Positions 35,095 through 45,097 of a DNA stretch of 64,000 nucleotides are shown here, piece after piece. Numbering within the stretch: position 1 is the stretch's first letter; each line of letters begins with the position of its first letter. Made by a program: the position numbers and the translations under genes. A model generated the notes under the pieces. The model saw only the letters and a program-made list of their open reading frames with translations. It was not told where the DNA came from and searched no databases. This DNA is from Methylobacterium indicum (lineage in GTDB: Bacteria > Pseudomonadota > Alphaproteobacteria > Rhizobiales > Beijerinckiaceae): assembly GCF_001043895.1 (NCBI RefSeq), contig NZ_JTHF01000072.1:1-64000 (forward strand), written 5' to 3'.

Positions 35095-35919
35095 ATGGAC
35101 CTCGACAGCATCACGGAGGTGGTGGCCCCCCGCGCCCGCGACGCGCTGCCGGCGTGGCGGCCGGGCGACGCCTGGCTCGCCGGGGGGACCTGGCTCTTCT
35201 CCGAGCCGCAGGACGGGATCGCCCGGCTCATCGACCTGCCCTCCCTCGGCTGGGAGCCGCTCGCGGTGGATGATGCAGGCGTGCGGATCGCCGCGACCTG
35301 CCCCATCGCGGCCCTCGACCGGCTCGCGCTGCCGCCGGCCTTCCGGGCGGCGCCCCTCGTCGGCCAGTGCTGCCGGGCGCTCCTCGGCTCGTTCAAGGTC
35401 TGGAACGCCGCGACCGTCGGCGGCAACCTGTGCCTCGCGCTGCCGGCCGGGCCGATGATCGCGCTGACGGTCGCGCTCGACGGCGTGGGGTTGATCTGGA
35501 CGCCGGAGGGCGGCGAGCGACGCCTCCCCGTCCGCGATCTGGTGCTCGGGCCGCAGGCGACGGCGCTCCGCCCCGGCGAGATCCTGCGCCGCATCGACCT
35601 GCCGGCGGCCGCCCTCGGCCGCCGCACCGCCTTCCGGCGGATCTCGCTCAGCCCCAACGGCCGCTCGGGCGCCCTGGTGATCGCCACCCTGGATTCCGCC
35701 GGCGCCTTCGCCCTCACGGTGACGGCCGCGACCCGGCGCCCGGTGCGGATCGACCGGCCCGCCCCGCCCTCGGCCGAGACATTGCAGGCGGCGCTTGCCG
35801 CCGCGATCCCCGACGGGCTCTGGTACGACGACGTCCACGGCGCGCCCGACTGGCGCCGCCACGTCACCGGCCTCCTCGCCGAGGAGACCCGGGCCGAGCT
35901 CGTGGGAGGCCGCGCGTGA
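35095..35919 (+). CDS. FAD subunit of molybdenum hydroxylase (CoxM/XdhB type)
   Basis: A 274-residue protein of the FAD-binding family of xanthine dehydrogenase-type enzymes. The FAD loop is present as LAGGTWLF, and a modified second loop ATVGGNLCLALPAGPM replaces the more usual TIGGNLANASPAGD. The C-terminal CO-dehydrogenase-flavoprotein domain follows (GRRTAFRRISLSPNGRSGALV). Its TGA overlaps the GTG of the Fe-S/Mo subunit gene (GTGA), so the subunits are coupled. It passes electrons from the Fe-S clusters to NAD+ or another acceptor. Confidence 0.9.
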   Translation: MDLDSITEVVAPRARDALPAWRPGDAWLAGGTWLFSEPQDGIARLIDLPSLGWEPLAVDDAGVRIAATCPIAALDRLALPPAFRAAPLVGQCCRALLGSFKVWNAATVGGNLCLALPAGPMIALTVALDGVGLIWTPEGGERRLPVRDLVLGPQATALRPGEILRRIDLPAAALGRRTAFRRISLSPNGRSGALVIATLDSAGAFALTVTAATRRPVRIDRPAPPSAETLQAALAAAIPDGLWYDDVHGAPDWRRHVTGLLAEETRAELVGGRA

Positions 35920-38663
35920 GACTGACGGTCAACGGCACGAGCCACGAGGTCGCGCCCCGGCCCGGCCAATCCCTGCGCACCCTGCTGCGCGAACTCGGCT
36001 GGTTCGGGGTCAAGAAGGGCTGCGACGCGGGCGATTGCGGCGCCTGCACGATCCATCTCGACGGCGAACCGCTGCATGCCTGCCTGGTGCCGGCCTTCCG
36101 GGCGGCGGAGCGCCAGGTCACCACGGTCGAGGGCCTGGCGGGCCCCTGCGCGCCCGGGGACGGCGTGCCGGACGCGCTCCACCCGGTCCAGGCGGCCTTC
36201 GTCGCCGCGCAAGGGTTCCAGTGCGGGTTCTGCACGCCCGGCATGGTGATGACGGCGGCCGCCCTCGACCAGGGTCAGAGCCGCGACCTGTCGGCGGCGC
36301 TCAAGGGCAACCTGTGCCGCTGCACCGGCTACCGGTCGATCGCGGATGCGATCGAGGGCATCGCCGACGCGGCCGCGGGGATGGACGGATCGCCGGTGGC
36401 GCCCTGCCGGCACAGCCCCCCGGCCCCGGCCAGCGCCGCCGTGGTGAGCGGGCGGGCCCGCTACACCCTCGACCGCGACCTGCCGGGCGCGCTCCATCTC
36501 AAGGTGCTGCGCTCGCCCCATCCCCATGCGCGGATCGTCCGCATCGACACCGCGGCGGCCCTGGCGGTGCCGGGCGTCGTGCGGGTGCTGACCCATGCGG
36601 ACGCGCCGGACCGGCTCTTTTCCACCGCCCGGCACCAGAACCCGGGCGACGACGCCAGCGACACGCGGGTGCTCGATCCGGTCCTGCGCTTCGTCGGCCA
36701 GCGCGTCGCCGCGGTGCTCGCCGAGACGGAGGCCGCCGCTGCCGCCGGCTGCCGGGCCTTGATCGTGGACTACGAGGTGCTGCCGGCCTGCCTCGATCCC
36801 GAGCGGGCGCTCGACCCCGATGCCCCCCTGGTCCACGGCGCGCGGCCGACGGGCGAGGACGCCCCGCCGCTCCATCCCCATCCCAACCTCGCCGCCGAGG
36901 CGCATGGCGAGATCGGCGACGTGGCCGCCGGTCTCGCGGCGGCCGACGTGGTGCACGAGGGCACCTACCGCTCGCAGCGGATCCAGCACGCGCATCTGGA
37001 GACCCACGCGGCGATGGGCTGGCGCGACCCGGACGGGCGCCTCGTCCTCCGCTCCAGCACCCAGGTGCCGTTCCTCACCCGCGACGCCCTCTGCGCCCTG
37101 TTCGATCTCCCGCGCGAGAAAATCCGGGTCGAGTGCGGCCGGGTCGGCGGCGGCTTCGGCGGCAAGCAGGAGATGCTGACCGAGGACCTCGTGGCGCTGG
37201 CCGTGCTGGCCACCGGCCGGCCGGTGCGCTGGGAACTGACCCGCACCGAGCAGTTCACCGCCACCACCACCCGCCACCCGATGCGGGTGCGGGTGCGCCT
37301 CGGGGCGCGGGCCGACGGCACCCTGACGGCGATCGACCTCCAGGTGCTGTCGAATACCGGCGCCTACGGCAACCATGCCGGCGGCGTGCTGCATCACGGC
37401 TGCAACGAGGTGATCGCGGTCTATCGCTGCGCCAACAAGCGGGTCGAGGGCTATGCCGTCCACACCCACACCCTGCCGGCCGGGGCCTTTCGCGGCTACG
37501 GGTTGAGCCAGACCATCTTCGCGGTCGAATCCGCCATGGACGAGCTCGCCCGCGCGCTCGACCTCGACCCGTTCGAGCTGCGGCGGCGCAACGTCGTCCG
37601 CCCCGGCGACCCGATGGTGTCGACGAGCCTGGAGCCGCACGACGTCCAGTACGGCAGCTACGGCCTCGATCAATGCCTCGACGCGGTCGCGGCGTCCCTG
37701 GCCGAGCCCCCTCCCCCCGCCCCGGCGGGCTGGCGCACGGGATCGGGCATGGCGCTGTCGATGATCGACACCATCCCGCCGCGGGGCCACTTCGCCGAGG
37801 CGCGGATCGCGCTCGAGGATGGCCGCTACGTCCTGCGCGTCGGCACGGTGGAGTTCGGCAACGGCACCTCGACGGTGCACGGCCAGATCGCCGCGGAGGC
37901 CCTCGCCACCACCCCGGACCGGATCTCCTTGCGCCAGGGCGACACCGACGCGGTCCCGCACGATACCGGCGCCTATGGCAGCACCGGCATCGTGGTCGCC
38001 GGCCAGGCGACGTGGCGCGCCGCGGAAACGCTCGCCGCTCTCCTGCGGGAGCGCGCCGCCGCCCGGCTCGGCGTCGATCCCGCCGCCTGCCGGCTCGACG
38101 GCGACGGCGTGAGCGCGGGAGACGCCCGGGTGAGGCTCGCCGAGCTCGGCCCCGCGGAGGCGGTGGGGCACGCCGACGGCAGCCCGCGCTCGGTGGCGTT
38201 CAACGTCCAGGGCTTCCAGGTCGCGGTGCGGCCGGAGACCGGCGAGGTGCGGATTCTGCGAAGCGTCCACGCCGCCGATGCCGGCCGGGTGATGAACCCG
38301 GTGCAGTGCCGCGGCCAGATCGAGGGCGGCGTCGCCCAGGCTTTGGGCGCGGCGCTCTACGAGGATCTGGCGATCGACGCCGCGGGCCGGGTCGCGACCC
38401 CGACCTTCCGCACCTACCACATCCCGGCCCTCGCCGACGTGCCGCGCACCGAGGTGATCTTCGCCGACACCCATGACGCGGTCGGGCCGCTCGGCGCCAA
38501 GTCGATGAGCGAGAGCCCGTTCAACCCCGTGGCGGCGGCGCTCGCCAACGCCATCCGGGACGCGACCGGCGCGCGGCTGACCGCGACGCCGTTCGCGCCC
38601 GACCGGATCTTCCGACAGATCGGCACCACGACCCAGAGCGGCGAGGAGGAGCGATGGACCTGA
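35916..38663 (+). CDS. Fused [2Fe-2S]/molybdopterin hydroxylase subunit (xanthine dehydrogenase family)
   Basis: A 915-residue fusion. Residues 1-75 form the plant-ferredoxin [2Fe-2S] domain (Cys36, 41, 44, 56), residues 85-150 the second [2Fe-2S] domain (Cys103, 106, 134, 136). The Mo-binding part starts near 175: VGGGFGGKQEM, AGAFRGYGLSQ and the C-terminal loop GAKSMSESPFNP with catalytic Glu near 866. The fused Fe-S/Mo layout and size match Desulfovibrio aldehyde oxidoreductase (Mop), but here a separate FAD subunit precedes it. The purine permease gene overlaps its 3' end by 10 bp, suggesting a purine substrate. GGGAGG lies 6 nt before GTG 35916. Confidence 0.92.
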   Translation: MRLTVNGTSHEVAPRPGQSLRTLLRELGWFGVKKGCDAGDCGACTIHLDGEPLHACLVPAFRAAERQVTTVEGLAGPCAPGDGVPDALHPVQAAFVAAQGFQCGFCTPGMVMTAAALDQGQSRDLSAALKGNLCRCTGYRSIADAIEGIADAAAGMDGSPVAPCRHSPPAPASAAVVSGRARYTLDRDLPGALHLKVLRSPHPHARIVRIDTAAALAVPGVVRVLTHADAPDRLFSTARHQNPGDDASDTRVLDPVLRFVGQRVAAVLAETEAAAAAGCRALIVDYEVLPACLDPERALDPDAPLVHGARPTGEDAPPLHPHPNLAAEAHGEIGDVAAGLAAADVVHEGTYRSQRIQHAHLETHAAMGWRDPDGRLVLRSSTQVPFLTRDALCALFDLPREKIRVECGRVGGGFGGKQEMLTEDLVALAVLATGRPVRWELTRTEQFTATTTRHPMRVRVRLGARADGTLTAIDLQVLSNTGAYGNHAGGVLHHGCNEVIAVYRCANKRVEGYAVHTHTLPAGAFRGYGLSQTIFAVESAMDELARALDLDPFELRRRNVVRPGDPMVSTSLEPHDVQYGSYGLDQCLDAVAASLAEPPPPAPAGWRTGSGMALSMIDTIPPRGHFAEARIALEDGRYVLRVGTVEFGNGTSTVHGQIAAEALATTPDRISLRQGDTDAVPHDTGAYGSTGIVVAGQATWRAAETLAALLRERAAARLGVDPAACRLDGDGVSAGDARVRLAELGPAEAVGHADGSPRSVAFNVQGFQVAVRPETGEVRILRSVHAADAGRVMNPVQCRGQIEGGVAQALGAALYEDLAIDAAGRVATPTFRTYHIPALADVPRTEVIFADTHDAVGPLGAKSMSESPFNPVAAALANAIRDATGARLTATPFAPDRIFRQIGTTTQSGEEERWT

Positions 38664-39994
38664 AACGCGACGACGGCCTGACCCGGCCGAATGGATTCCT
38701 GGAGCGCACCTTCGCGCTCACGGCAAACGGCACCACCATACGCACGGAATTGCTCGCCGGGCTCACCACCTTCCTGACGATGGCCTACATCGTCTTCGTC
38801 AATCCCAACATCCTGGGCGATGCCGGGATGCCCAAAGGGGCGGTGTTCGTCGCGACCTGCCTCGTCGCGGCGATCGGCTCGCTGGTGATGGCGTTCTACG
38901 CCAACTATCCGATCGCGCTCGCGCCCGGCATGGGGCTCAACGCCTATTTCGCCTACGTGGTGGTGCTCCAGATGGGCTACACCTGGCAGGCGGCGCTCGG
39001 CGCGGTGTTCATCTCCGGCCTGTGCTTCATGGCCGTCACGCTGACGGGGCTGCGCCGGATCATCGTCGAGGGCATCCCGCGATCGATGCGGATCGCCATC
39101 ACGGTCGGCATCGGGCTTTTCCTGGCGATCATCGCGCTCAAGAGCGCCGGGGTGGTGACGGCGAGCCCGGCGACCTTCGTGACGCTCGGCGACCTGCACA
39201 AGCCGAGCACGGTGCTGGCGGTACTGGGCTTCCTGATCGTCGCGGTGCTCTCCGTGCGCAAGGTCCGCGGCGCGCTGCTCGCCGGCATCCTCACCGTCAC
39301 GGCGTTGAGCTTCATCGTCGCCGACAATACCTTCCAGGGCGTCGCCTCGCTGCCGCCCTCGATCGCCCCGACGCTGTTCGCCCTCGACATCAAGGGCGCG
39401 CTGTCGGGCGGCCTGCTCAACGTGATCCTGGTGTTCTTCCTCGTCGAATTGTTCGACGCCACCGGCACGCTGATGGGCGTCGCCAACCGGGCGGGACTGC
39501 TCACGCAGGGCAAGATGGAGCGGCTCGACAAGGCCCTGATGGCGGATTCCTCGTCGATCTTCGTCGGCTCGCTGCTCGGCACGTCGAGCACCACGGCGTA
39601 TCTGGAGAGCGCGTCGGGCGTCGAGGAGGGCGGCCGCACCGGGCTCACCGCCGCGACCGTGGCGGTCTTGTTCCTGGCCTGCCTGTTCTTCGCGCCGCTC
39701 GCCGGCTCGGTCCCGGCCTATGCCACGGCCCCGGCCCTGTTCTACGTCGCCTGCCTGATGCTGCACGAATTGGTCGATCTCGACTGGGACGACCTGACCG
39801 AAGTGCTGCCGGCCTGCGTGACGGCGCTGCTGATGCCCTTCACCTACTCGATCGCCAACGGCGTCGCCTTCGGCTTCATCACCTATGCGGTGATCAAGCT
39901 GCTCACCGGGCGGTTCCGGGAGGTGAAGCCGGTGGTGTGGGTGATCGCCGCGGTGTTCCTGTTCAAGTTCGTGGCGACGGGCAGCGCGCACTGA
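38654..39994 (+). CDS. NCS2-family purine permease (AzgA/GhxP type)
   Basis: A 446-residue membrane protein of the AzgA-like branch of NCS2 transporters (adenine/guanine/hypoxanthine:H+ symport). Conserved blocks: TELLAGLTTFLTMAYIVFVN, APGMGLNAYFAYVVV, VELFDATGTLMGVANRAG and GTSSTTAYLESASGVEEGGRTG. Around 12 to 14 helices. It overlaps the hydroxylase gene by 10 bp and is cotranscribed, so the operon probably imports and oxidises a purine. Confidence 0.93.
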   Translation: MDLKRDDGLTRPNGFLERTFALTANGTTIRTELLAGLTTFLTMAYIVFVNPNILGDAGMPKGAVFVATCLVAAIGSLVMAFYANYPIALAPGMGLNAYFAYVVVLQMGYTWQAALGAVFISGLCFMAVTLTGLRRIIVEGIPRSMRIAITVGIGLFLAIIALKSAGVVTASPATFVTLGDLHKPSTVLAVLGFLIVAVLSVRKVRGALLAGILTVTALSFIVADNTFQGVASLPPSIAPTLFALDIKGALSGGLLNVILVFFLVELFDATGTLMGVANRAGLLTQGKMERLDKALMADSSSIFVGSLLGTSSTTAYLESASGVEEGGRTGLTAATVAVLFLACLFFAPLAGSVPAYATAPALFYVACLMLHELVDLDWDDLTEVLPACVTALLMPFTYSIANGVAFGFITYAVIKLLTGRFREVKPVVWVIAAVFLFKFVATGSAH

Positions 39995-40010
39995 CGGGCG
40001 GCACCGCCAA

Positions 40011-40186
40011 AACCCTCCCCCCTCTGCGGGGGAGGGTGGCCTGCGGAGCAGGCCGGGAGAGGGGACGCCGCTTCCGGAAAAGACCTGAACCGTTCTGGCG
40101 GGCGCTCCCTGGATCCGCGTCGCGCCGCCCCTCTCCCGGCCCCTGCTGGCGCAGGGTCCACCCTCCCCCGCAGAGGGGGGAGGGTT
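40011..40186. repeat. Large inverted repeat with perfect 29-bp arms
   Basis: Left arm 40011-40039 (AACCCTCCCCCCTCTGCGGG onwards) and right arm 40158-40186 are exact reverse complements over 29 bp. Inner arms continue imperfectly (GGCCGGGAGAGGGG at 40051-40064 against CCCCTCTCCCGGCC around 40128-40141). It lies between the converging permease and lexA genes. C/G-rich palindromes of this kind are common dispersed intergenic elements in Hyphomicrobiales. It may act as a bidirectional terminator or as a REP-like element. Confidence 0.85.
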
Positions 40187-40224
40187 CAGAGCCGCGCGCC
40201 CTGCAAGGAAGGGCCAGTGTGGTT

Positions 40225-40965
40225 TCAGTACTTCCGCACCAAACTCACCAGCCGGCCCTGGATCCGCACCCGGTCCGGCCCGAGCACCCGGGTCTCGTAG
40301 GCCGGGTTGGCGGCTTCCAGCGCGATCGACGAGCCGCGGCGGCGCAGGCGCTTGAGGGTCGCCTCCTCGTCGTCGATCAGCGCCACGATGATGTCGCCGG
40401 TATTGGCGGTCTCCTGGCGGCGGATCACCACGAGGTCGCCGTCGAGGATGCCGGCCTCGATCATCGAGTCGCCGCGCACCTCCAGGGCGTAGTGTTCGCC
40501 GCTGGCCAAAAAGTCCGGCGACATCGCCACCGTGCGGCTCTGGCTCTGGATCGCCGAGATCGGCGTACCGGCGGCGATCCGGCCCATCACCGGCACGCTG
40601 ACCGAGTGACCGTTCTCGTCCGAGGCGGTCGCCATGGCGGGAATGCCGGCGGGCCGCTTCGGCTCGTGGGCGCGCCCACCCTCGACGACGCTCGGGTTGA
40701 ACCGCACCACCTCGGCCCCGGCCGCGGGCGCCGTCGCCGGCCCCGTCACCGTGTCGGGAATGCGGATCACCTCGATCGCCCGGGCCCGGTTCGGCAGGCG
40801 GCGCAGGAAGCCGCGCTCCTCCAGGGCGGTGATCAGGCGGTGGATGCCCGACTTCGACTTGAGATCGAGGGCGTCCTTCATCTCGTCGAAGGACGGCGGG
40901 ACTCCCGTCTCGCGCATTCTCTGCTGAATGAAGCGGAGCAGGTCCAACTGCTTACGCGTGAGCAT
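40225..40965 (-). CDS. lexA: SOS repressor LexA
   Basis: A 246-residue repressor. The N-terminal winged HTH has [17 protein letters not shown] and [19 protein letters not shown] longer-than-usual Ala/Pro-rich linker (70-120) is typical of alphaproteobacterial LexA. The self-cleavage site is Ala132-Gly133 (RIAAGTP), with catalytic Ser167 (GDSM) and Lys205 (ATLKRL). RecA-stimulated cleavage relieves repression of DNA-repair genes. A GTTC-N7-GTTC operator lies 59 bp upstream. Confidence 0.96.
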   Translation of the reverse strand: MLTRKQLDLLRFIQQRMRETGVPPSFDEMKDALDLKSKSGIHRLITALEERGFLRRLPNRARAIEVIRIPDTVTGPATAPAAGAEVVRFNPSVVEGGRAHEPKRPAGIPAMATASDENGHSVSVPVMGRIAAGTPISAIQSQSRTVAMSPDFLASGEHYALEVRGDSMIEAGILDGDLVVIRRQETANTGDIIVALIDDEEATLKRLRRRGSSIALEAANPAYETRVLGPDRVRIQGRLVSLVRKY

Positions 40966-41023
40966 GTGACACTCTCATCCCCGCGCTGCCGCGCTCCGGA
41001 AACAAATCGCGAACATGGTAAGC

Positions 41024-41038
41024 GTTCCGCAAGTGTTC
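41024..41038. promoter_or_regulatory. SOS box (LexA operator) of lexA
   Basis: GTTC (41024-41027), 7 nt, GTTC (41035-41038): the direct-repeat GTTC-N7-GTTC that LexA binds in alphaproteobacteria. It sits 59 bp before the lexA start, as expected for autoregulation. No such box was seen before the uvrB gene next door. Confidence 0.85.
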
Positions 41039-41186
41039 CGCAAGCGGCTTCGAGAAAGCGGCGCGCGGCCGCAGCAACCGGGGTGATAGACGGGGATATC
41101 GCGGGTCGAACGGACGATGAGGCGTGCCCCGCGCGGGGTCCGACCGGCGCGGGGACTGTCCACCGCACCGGCCTCTTGCATGGGCC

Positions 41187-43985
41187 TCAGCCCCGGCCCT
41201 TGCGCCCCTTGTATTTCGGCTTCTGGCCCGGAAAGCCTTGCGTCGAGCGGCCGGTCGGGCGCTCGGCGTAGGAGAACGGCACTTCGCGGTCGGTGCCCGG
41301 GCCCATGTCGTCGAGGTCGGGCTGGCGGATGCGGGTGCCCTCGTCGGAGGTGCCCTTGCCGCCCGGGCCATAGCCCAAGGGCTCCGCGCCGCGACGCTTG
41401 CGCTTGGCGCCGAAGCGGCCGGCTTCGCGCTCGACGTCGGCCTGCTCGGCCATCGGATCGTCGGCGATGGAGAGCTCCGTCGCCTGGAGCCGCTTGAGCT
41501 CGTCGCGCAGGCGCGCCGCCTCCTCGAAGTCGAGATCGGCGGCCGCCGTCCGCATCCGCTTCTCGAGATCGGCCATCACGGCCTTGAGGTTGTGGCCCAC
41601 CGTGACGGCGGATTTCGCGAGCCCCGTATCGACCTGGACGTGGTCGCGCTCGTAGACGCTCTCCAGGATATCGGAGATGTTGCGCTTCACGCTCTGGGGC
41701 GTGATGCCGTGCTCCTCGTTATAGGCGAGCTGCTTCTTGCGCCGGCGCTCGGTCTCGGCCATCGCCCGCTCCATCGAGCCGGTGATGTGGTCGGCATAGA
41801 GGATGCAGCGGGCGTCGGCGTTGCGGGCGGCCCGGCCGATGGTCTGGATCAGCGAGGTCTCGGAGCGCAGAAAGCCTTCCTTGTCGGCGTCGAGGATGCC
41901 GACGAGGGCGCATTCCGGGATGTCGAGGCCCTCGCGCAGCAGGTTGATGCCGATGAGCACGTCGAAGGCACCGAGCCGCAGGTCGCGGATGATCTCGATC
42001 CGCTCCAGCGTGTCGATGTCCGAGTGCATGTAGCGCACCCGCACGCCGTTCTCGTGCAGGTACTCGGTCAGGTCCTCGGCCATGCGCTTGGTGAGCGTGG
42101 TCACGAGGGTGCGGTAGCCGGCGGCGGCCACCTCCTTCACCTCGCCGAGGAGATCGTCGACCTGCGAGCGGGCCGGGCGCACCTCGATCACCGGATCGAC
42201 GAGGCCGGTCGGGCGGATGACCTGCTCGGCGAAGACGCCGCCGGTCTGCTCCAGCTCCCACTTCGCCGGCGTCGCCGAGACGTGGATCGATTGCGGGCGC
42301 ATCGCGTCCCATTCCTCGAACCGCAACGGGCGGTTGTCGAGGCAGGAGGGCAGCCGGAAGCCGTATTCGGCGAGCGTCGCCTTGCGGCGGAAGTCGCCCC
42401 GGTACATGCCGCCGATCTGCGAGACCGTGACGTGGCTCTCGTCGGTGAAGACCAGGGCGTTGTCGGGCAGGTACTCGAACAGGGTCGGCGGCGGCTCGCC
42501 GGGCTTGCGGCCGGTGAGGTAGCGCGAATAATTCTCGATGCCGTTGCAGGCCCCCGTCGCCTCGATCATCTCGAGGTCGAAGGTGCAGCGCTGCTCCAGG
42601 CGCTGGGCCTCGATCAGCCGGCCCATCCGGGTCAGCTCCTCGACCCGCCACTTCAGCTCGTCCTTGATGCCCTTCACCGCCTGCTGGAGGGTCGGGCGCG
42701 GCGTCACGTAGTGGCTGTTGGCGTAGACCTTGACGAATTTCAGCGTGTTGAGGGTCTTGCCGGTGAGCGGGTCGAACTCGGAGATCGCCTCGATCTCGTC
42801 GCCGAACAGGCCGATGCGCCAGCCGCGATCCTCCAGGTGGGCCGGCCACAGCTCGATCACGTCGCCGCGGACCCGGAAGGTGCCGCGGGCGAAATCGGAC
42901 TGGATGCGCTTGTATTGCAGCGCCACCAGATCGGCGACGAGCTGGCGCTGCTCGATCTTCTCGCCGAGGGAGACCGTGAACGACATCGCCGTATAGGTCT
43001 CGACCGAGCCGATACCGTAGATGCACGACACCGAGGCGACGATGATGACGTCGTCGCGCTCCAGCAGCGCCCGGGTGGCCGAGTGGCGCATCCGGTCGAT
43101 CTGCTCGTTGATCGAGGATTCCTTCTCGATGAAGGTGTCGGAGCGGGCGACATAGGCCTCGGGCTGGTAATAGTCATAGTAGGAGACGAAATATTCGACT
43201 GCGTTGTCGGGGAAGAAGCTCTTGAACTCGCCGTAGAGCTGCGCCGCCAGGGTCTTGTTGGGGGCGAGGATCAGGGCCGGGCGCTGGGTCTCCTCGATGA
43301 CCTTGGCCATCGTGAAGGTCTTTCCGGACCCCGTGACCCCGAGCAGGACCTGATCGCGCTCCTGGCCCTGCACGCCGGCCACCAGCTCGGCGATGGCCCG
43401 GGGCTGGTCGCCGGCCGGGGTGAACTCGGAATTCAGCCGGAACGGGACGCCGCCCTCGGATTTCTGCGGCCGCTCGGGCCGGTGCGGGCGCCACAATTCG
43501 CCGTTCTTGAACAGCGGGTTGCCCTCGGTGAGGAGCTTGGTCAGCGCGTCGACCGTGGCCGAGACGCCCTCGGCGGCCAGCGACCCGCGCTCCTCCACCG
43601 CCTCGGACGGATCGAGGCCGCCGGCGGCCTCGGGCTCGCGCAGGCCGAGCGCCTGGGCGAGCCTGGGATCGACATCCGCCGCCGTGCCGTGCGCGAAGGC
43701 GGCCTGCGGCGCCTCGCCGAAGCCGTCGGGAGCCGACGTTTCGGCCCGCTTCGTGCGACGCGCGGGTTTCGCTTCCGAGACCGGGCCGGGCGCCGGCTTC
43801 GCCGCCGCGGCATCCTTGCGCGGGCGGCCCCGCTTGGGCGGCTCGGGCGGGGGCGGCTCGACGACGGGCAGGCGGTCGCGGTTCAGCGCCGGGTTCAGCA
43901 ACTCGGCGAGGAAAGGGTCCAGCGGCTTCAGCTCGGGCTTCGAGGCCTTGCCGGTCGACGGGCGGAGCTTCTTCGGGGCGGGCAT
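41187..43985 (-). CDS. uvrB: Excinuclease ABC subunit UvrB
   Basis: A 932-residue UvrB, longer than the usual 670-700. The canonical protein begins near residue 181 ([20 protein letters not shown]), with Walker A GVTGSGKT at about 216-223, the damage-binding beta-hairpin [11 protein letters not shown], helicase motifs ([23 protein letters not shown]) and the UVR motif that binds UvrC ([20 protein letters not shown]). Residues 1-180 are a Pro/Ala/Lys-rich extension, and about 80 basic/acidic residues trail the UVR motif. It verifies damage handed over by UvrA in nucleotide excision repair. The ATG at 43985 is preferred to the upstream one at 44033. Confidence 0.95.
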   Translation of the reverse strand: MPAPKKLRPSTGKASKPELKPLDPFLAELLNPALNRDRLPVVEPPPPEPPKRGRPRKDAAAAKPAPGPVSEAKPARRTKRAETSAPDGFGEAPQAAFAHGTAADVDPRLAQALGLREPEAAGGLDPSEAVEERGSLAAEGVSATVDALTKLLTEGNPLFKNGELWRPHRPERPQKSEGGVPFRLNSEFTPAGDQPRAIAELVAGVQGQERDQVLLGVTGSGKTFTMAKVIEETQRPALILAPNKTLAAQLYGEFKSFFPDNAVEYFVSYYDYYQPEAYVARSDTFIEKESSINEQIDRMRHSATRALLERDDVIIVASVSCIYGIGSVETYTAMSFTVSLGEKIEQRQLVADLVALQYKRIQSDFARGTFRVRGDVIELWPAHLEDRGWRIGLFGDEIEAISEFDPLTGKTLNTLKFVKVYANSHYVTPRPTLQQAVKGIKDELKWRVEELTRMGRLIEAQRLEQRCTFDLEMIEATGACNGIENYSRYLTGRKPGEPPPTLFEYLPDNALVFTDESHVTVSQIGGMYRGDFRRKATLAEYGFRLPSCLDNRPLRFEEWDAMRPQSIHVSATPAKWELEQTGGVFAEQVIRPTGLVDPVIEVRPARSQVDDLLGEVKEVAAAGYRTLVTTLTKRMAEDLTEYLHENGVRVRYMHSDIDTLERIEIIRDLRLGAFDVLIGINLLREGLDIPECALVGILDADKEGFLRSETSLIQTIGRAARNADARCILYADHITGSMERAMAETERRRKKQLAYNEEHGITPQSVKRNISDILESVYERDHVQVDTGLAKSAVTVGHNLKAVMADLEKRMRTAAADLDFEEAARLRDELKRLQATELSIADDPMAEQADVEREAGRFGAKRKRRGAEPLGYGPGGKGTSDEGTRIRQPDLDDMGPGTDREVPFSYAERPTGRSTQGFPGQKPKYKGRKGRG

Positions 43986-44029
43986 GCGGCAGATATGGCA
44001 AGCCGTGCCGGGCCCGGAAAGAGCCCGGA

Positions 44030-45097
44030 TCACCGCACCTTGACGACCGCCAGAGTATCCCCGTCGATGACCACGAAGCCGATGCCGGCCCGGCGCAGGG
44101 CGGCGACCGCGGCGTGGCGGCTGCGGGAGGCCGGCCCTTCGCCGCCCTCCTCCAGGCGCCGGACGGTGGAGAGGGACAGGCCGCTCGCCCCGGCGAGATC
44201 GGCCATCGACCAGCCGACGAGGCCCCGGGCGGCGCGCAGATGCGCGGCCTGCACCGCCTGTTCCAGGCCTTGCCGCACGATTCCGGACGGTACCGGCCGG
44301 GGCCCGTCGACCCGGCCGTTCAAGGTGGCCCAGGTCTCGATCCGCCCGTCATCGCCGCGGACCGGGACCGCAACGCTGCGGAACAGGCCGCGATCGCCAC
44401 GCGCGAGGGCCAGGGTCTGCTCGACCGCGAAGGGACGCCCCGCGGCGAACCGCGCGCTGATCTCGTGGTCGGCCCTGGCACGCTCCTCGGGCGCGAAGAT
44501 CAGTGTCCAGTTTTCCTGGAACGCCTGCTGGGTGACGCCGGTCAGGCTCATGATCTCCCAGGAGGCGACGCGAACCGGGCTCGCATTCGGCGCATTCGGC
44601 AGAGTATGGATCCACGTCTGCGTCTGGGCGAACAGCGCGCGCCGCCGCCGCTGGTTCTCGCGATGCGACGCCGCCAGGAACTCGGGCTCGGTCATGTCCA
44701 GCACCACGCCGGCCCCCGCGCGGGGTCGCCCCTCGGGCGTGACGTAGATCGTGCTGCGGCCGGTCAGGAGCCGGACCGCCCCGTCCGCCCGGATCACCCG
44801 GAAGGTGGAACCGGTGAAGACCCCCTCGCGCATCATCTGGGTGCCGGTCTCGAGCTGGGCTCGGTCGTCCGGATGCACGAAGCTCATGAACCGGTGATAG
44901 CCCGGTCGCACCGCACCCGGGGCGAGGCCGAGCAGGCGGAACAGCCCCGGTGACCAGGCGTACTCGTCGGTGACGAAATTCCAGGCCCAGGTCCCGGTCA
45001 GGCCATGCGCCTCGAGCAGCCGGAGGGCGTCGCCATCCGGGAAGGTCAGGATCCCGTGCGGGTCGTCCGGGGCGCCGTCCGGCTCGGTCCCGGTCAT
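44030..45097 (-). CDS. PAS-domain protein with C-terminal XRE-type HTH
   Basis: A 355-residue protein. A PAS fold with PAC spans about residues 28-135 ([35 protein letters not shown]). A second, weaker PAS-like unit covers about 165-270 ([20 protein letters not shown]). The C-terminal 60 residues hold an XRE/Cro-like HTH ([20 protein letters not shown]). It may be a one-component sensor-regulator. The ATG at 45097 overlaps the stop of the upstream LysR gene by 4 nt (ATGA), so the two are coupled. Target genes are unknown. Confidence 0.78.
   Translation of the reverse strand: MTGTEPDGAPDDPHGILTFPDGDALRLLEAHGLTGTWAWNFVTDEYAWSPGLFRLLGLAPGAVRPGYHRFMSFVHPDDRAQLETGTQMMREGVFTGSTFRVIRADGAVRLLTGRSTIYVTPEGRPRAGAGVVLDMTEPEFLAASHRENQRRRRALFAQTQTWIHTLPNAPNASPVRVASWEIMSLTGVTQQAFQENWTLIFAPEERARADHEISARFAAGRPFAVEQTLALARGDRGLFRSVAVPVRGDDGRIETWATLNGRVDGPRPVPSGIVRQGLEQAVQAAHLRAARGLVGWSMADLAGASGLSLSTVRRLEEGGEGPASRSRHAAVAALRRAGIGFVVIDGDTLAVVKVR

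Noticed and set aside
34893-38474. Very long open frame on the minus strand opposite the molybdenum hydroxylase genes
   Set aside because: It is the shadow of the FAD and Fe-S/Mo subunit genes, which carry clear motifs; antisense frames stay open because of the extreme GC3.
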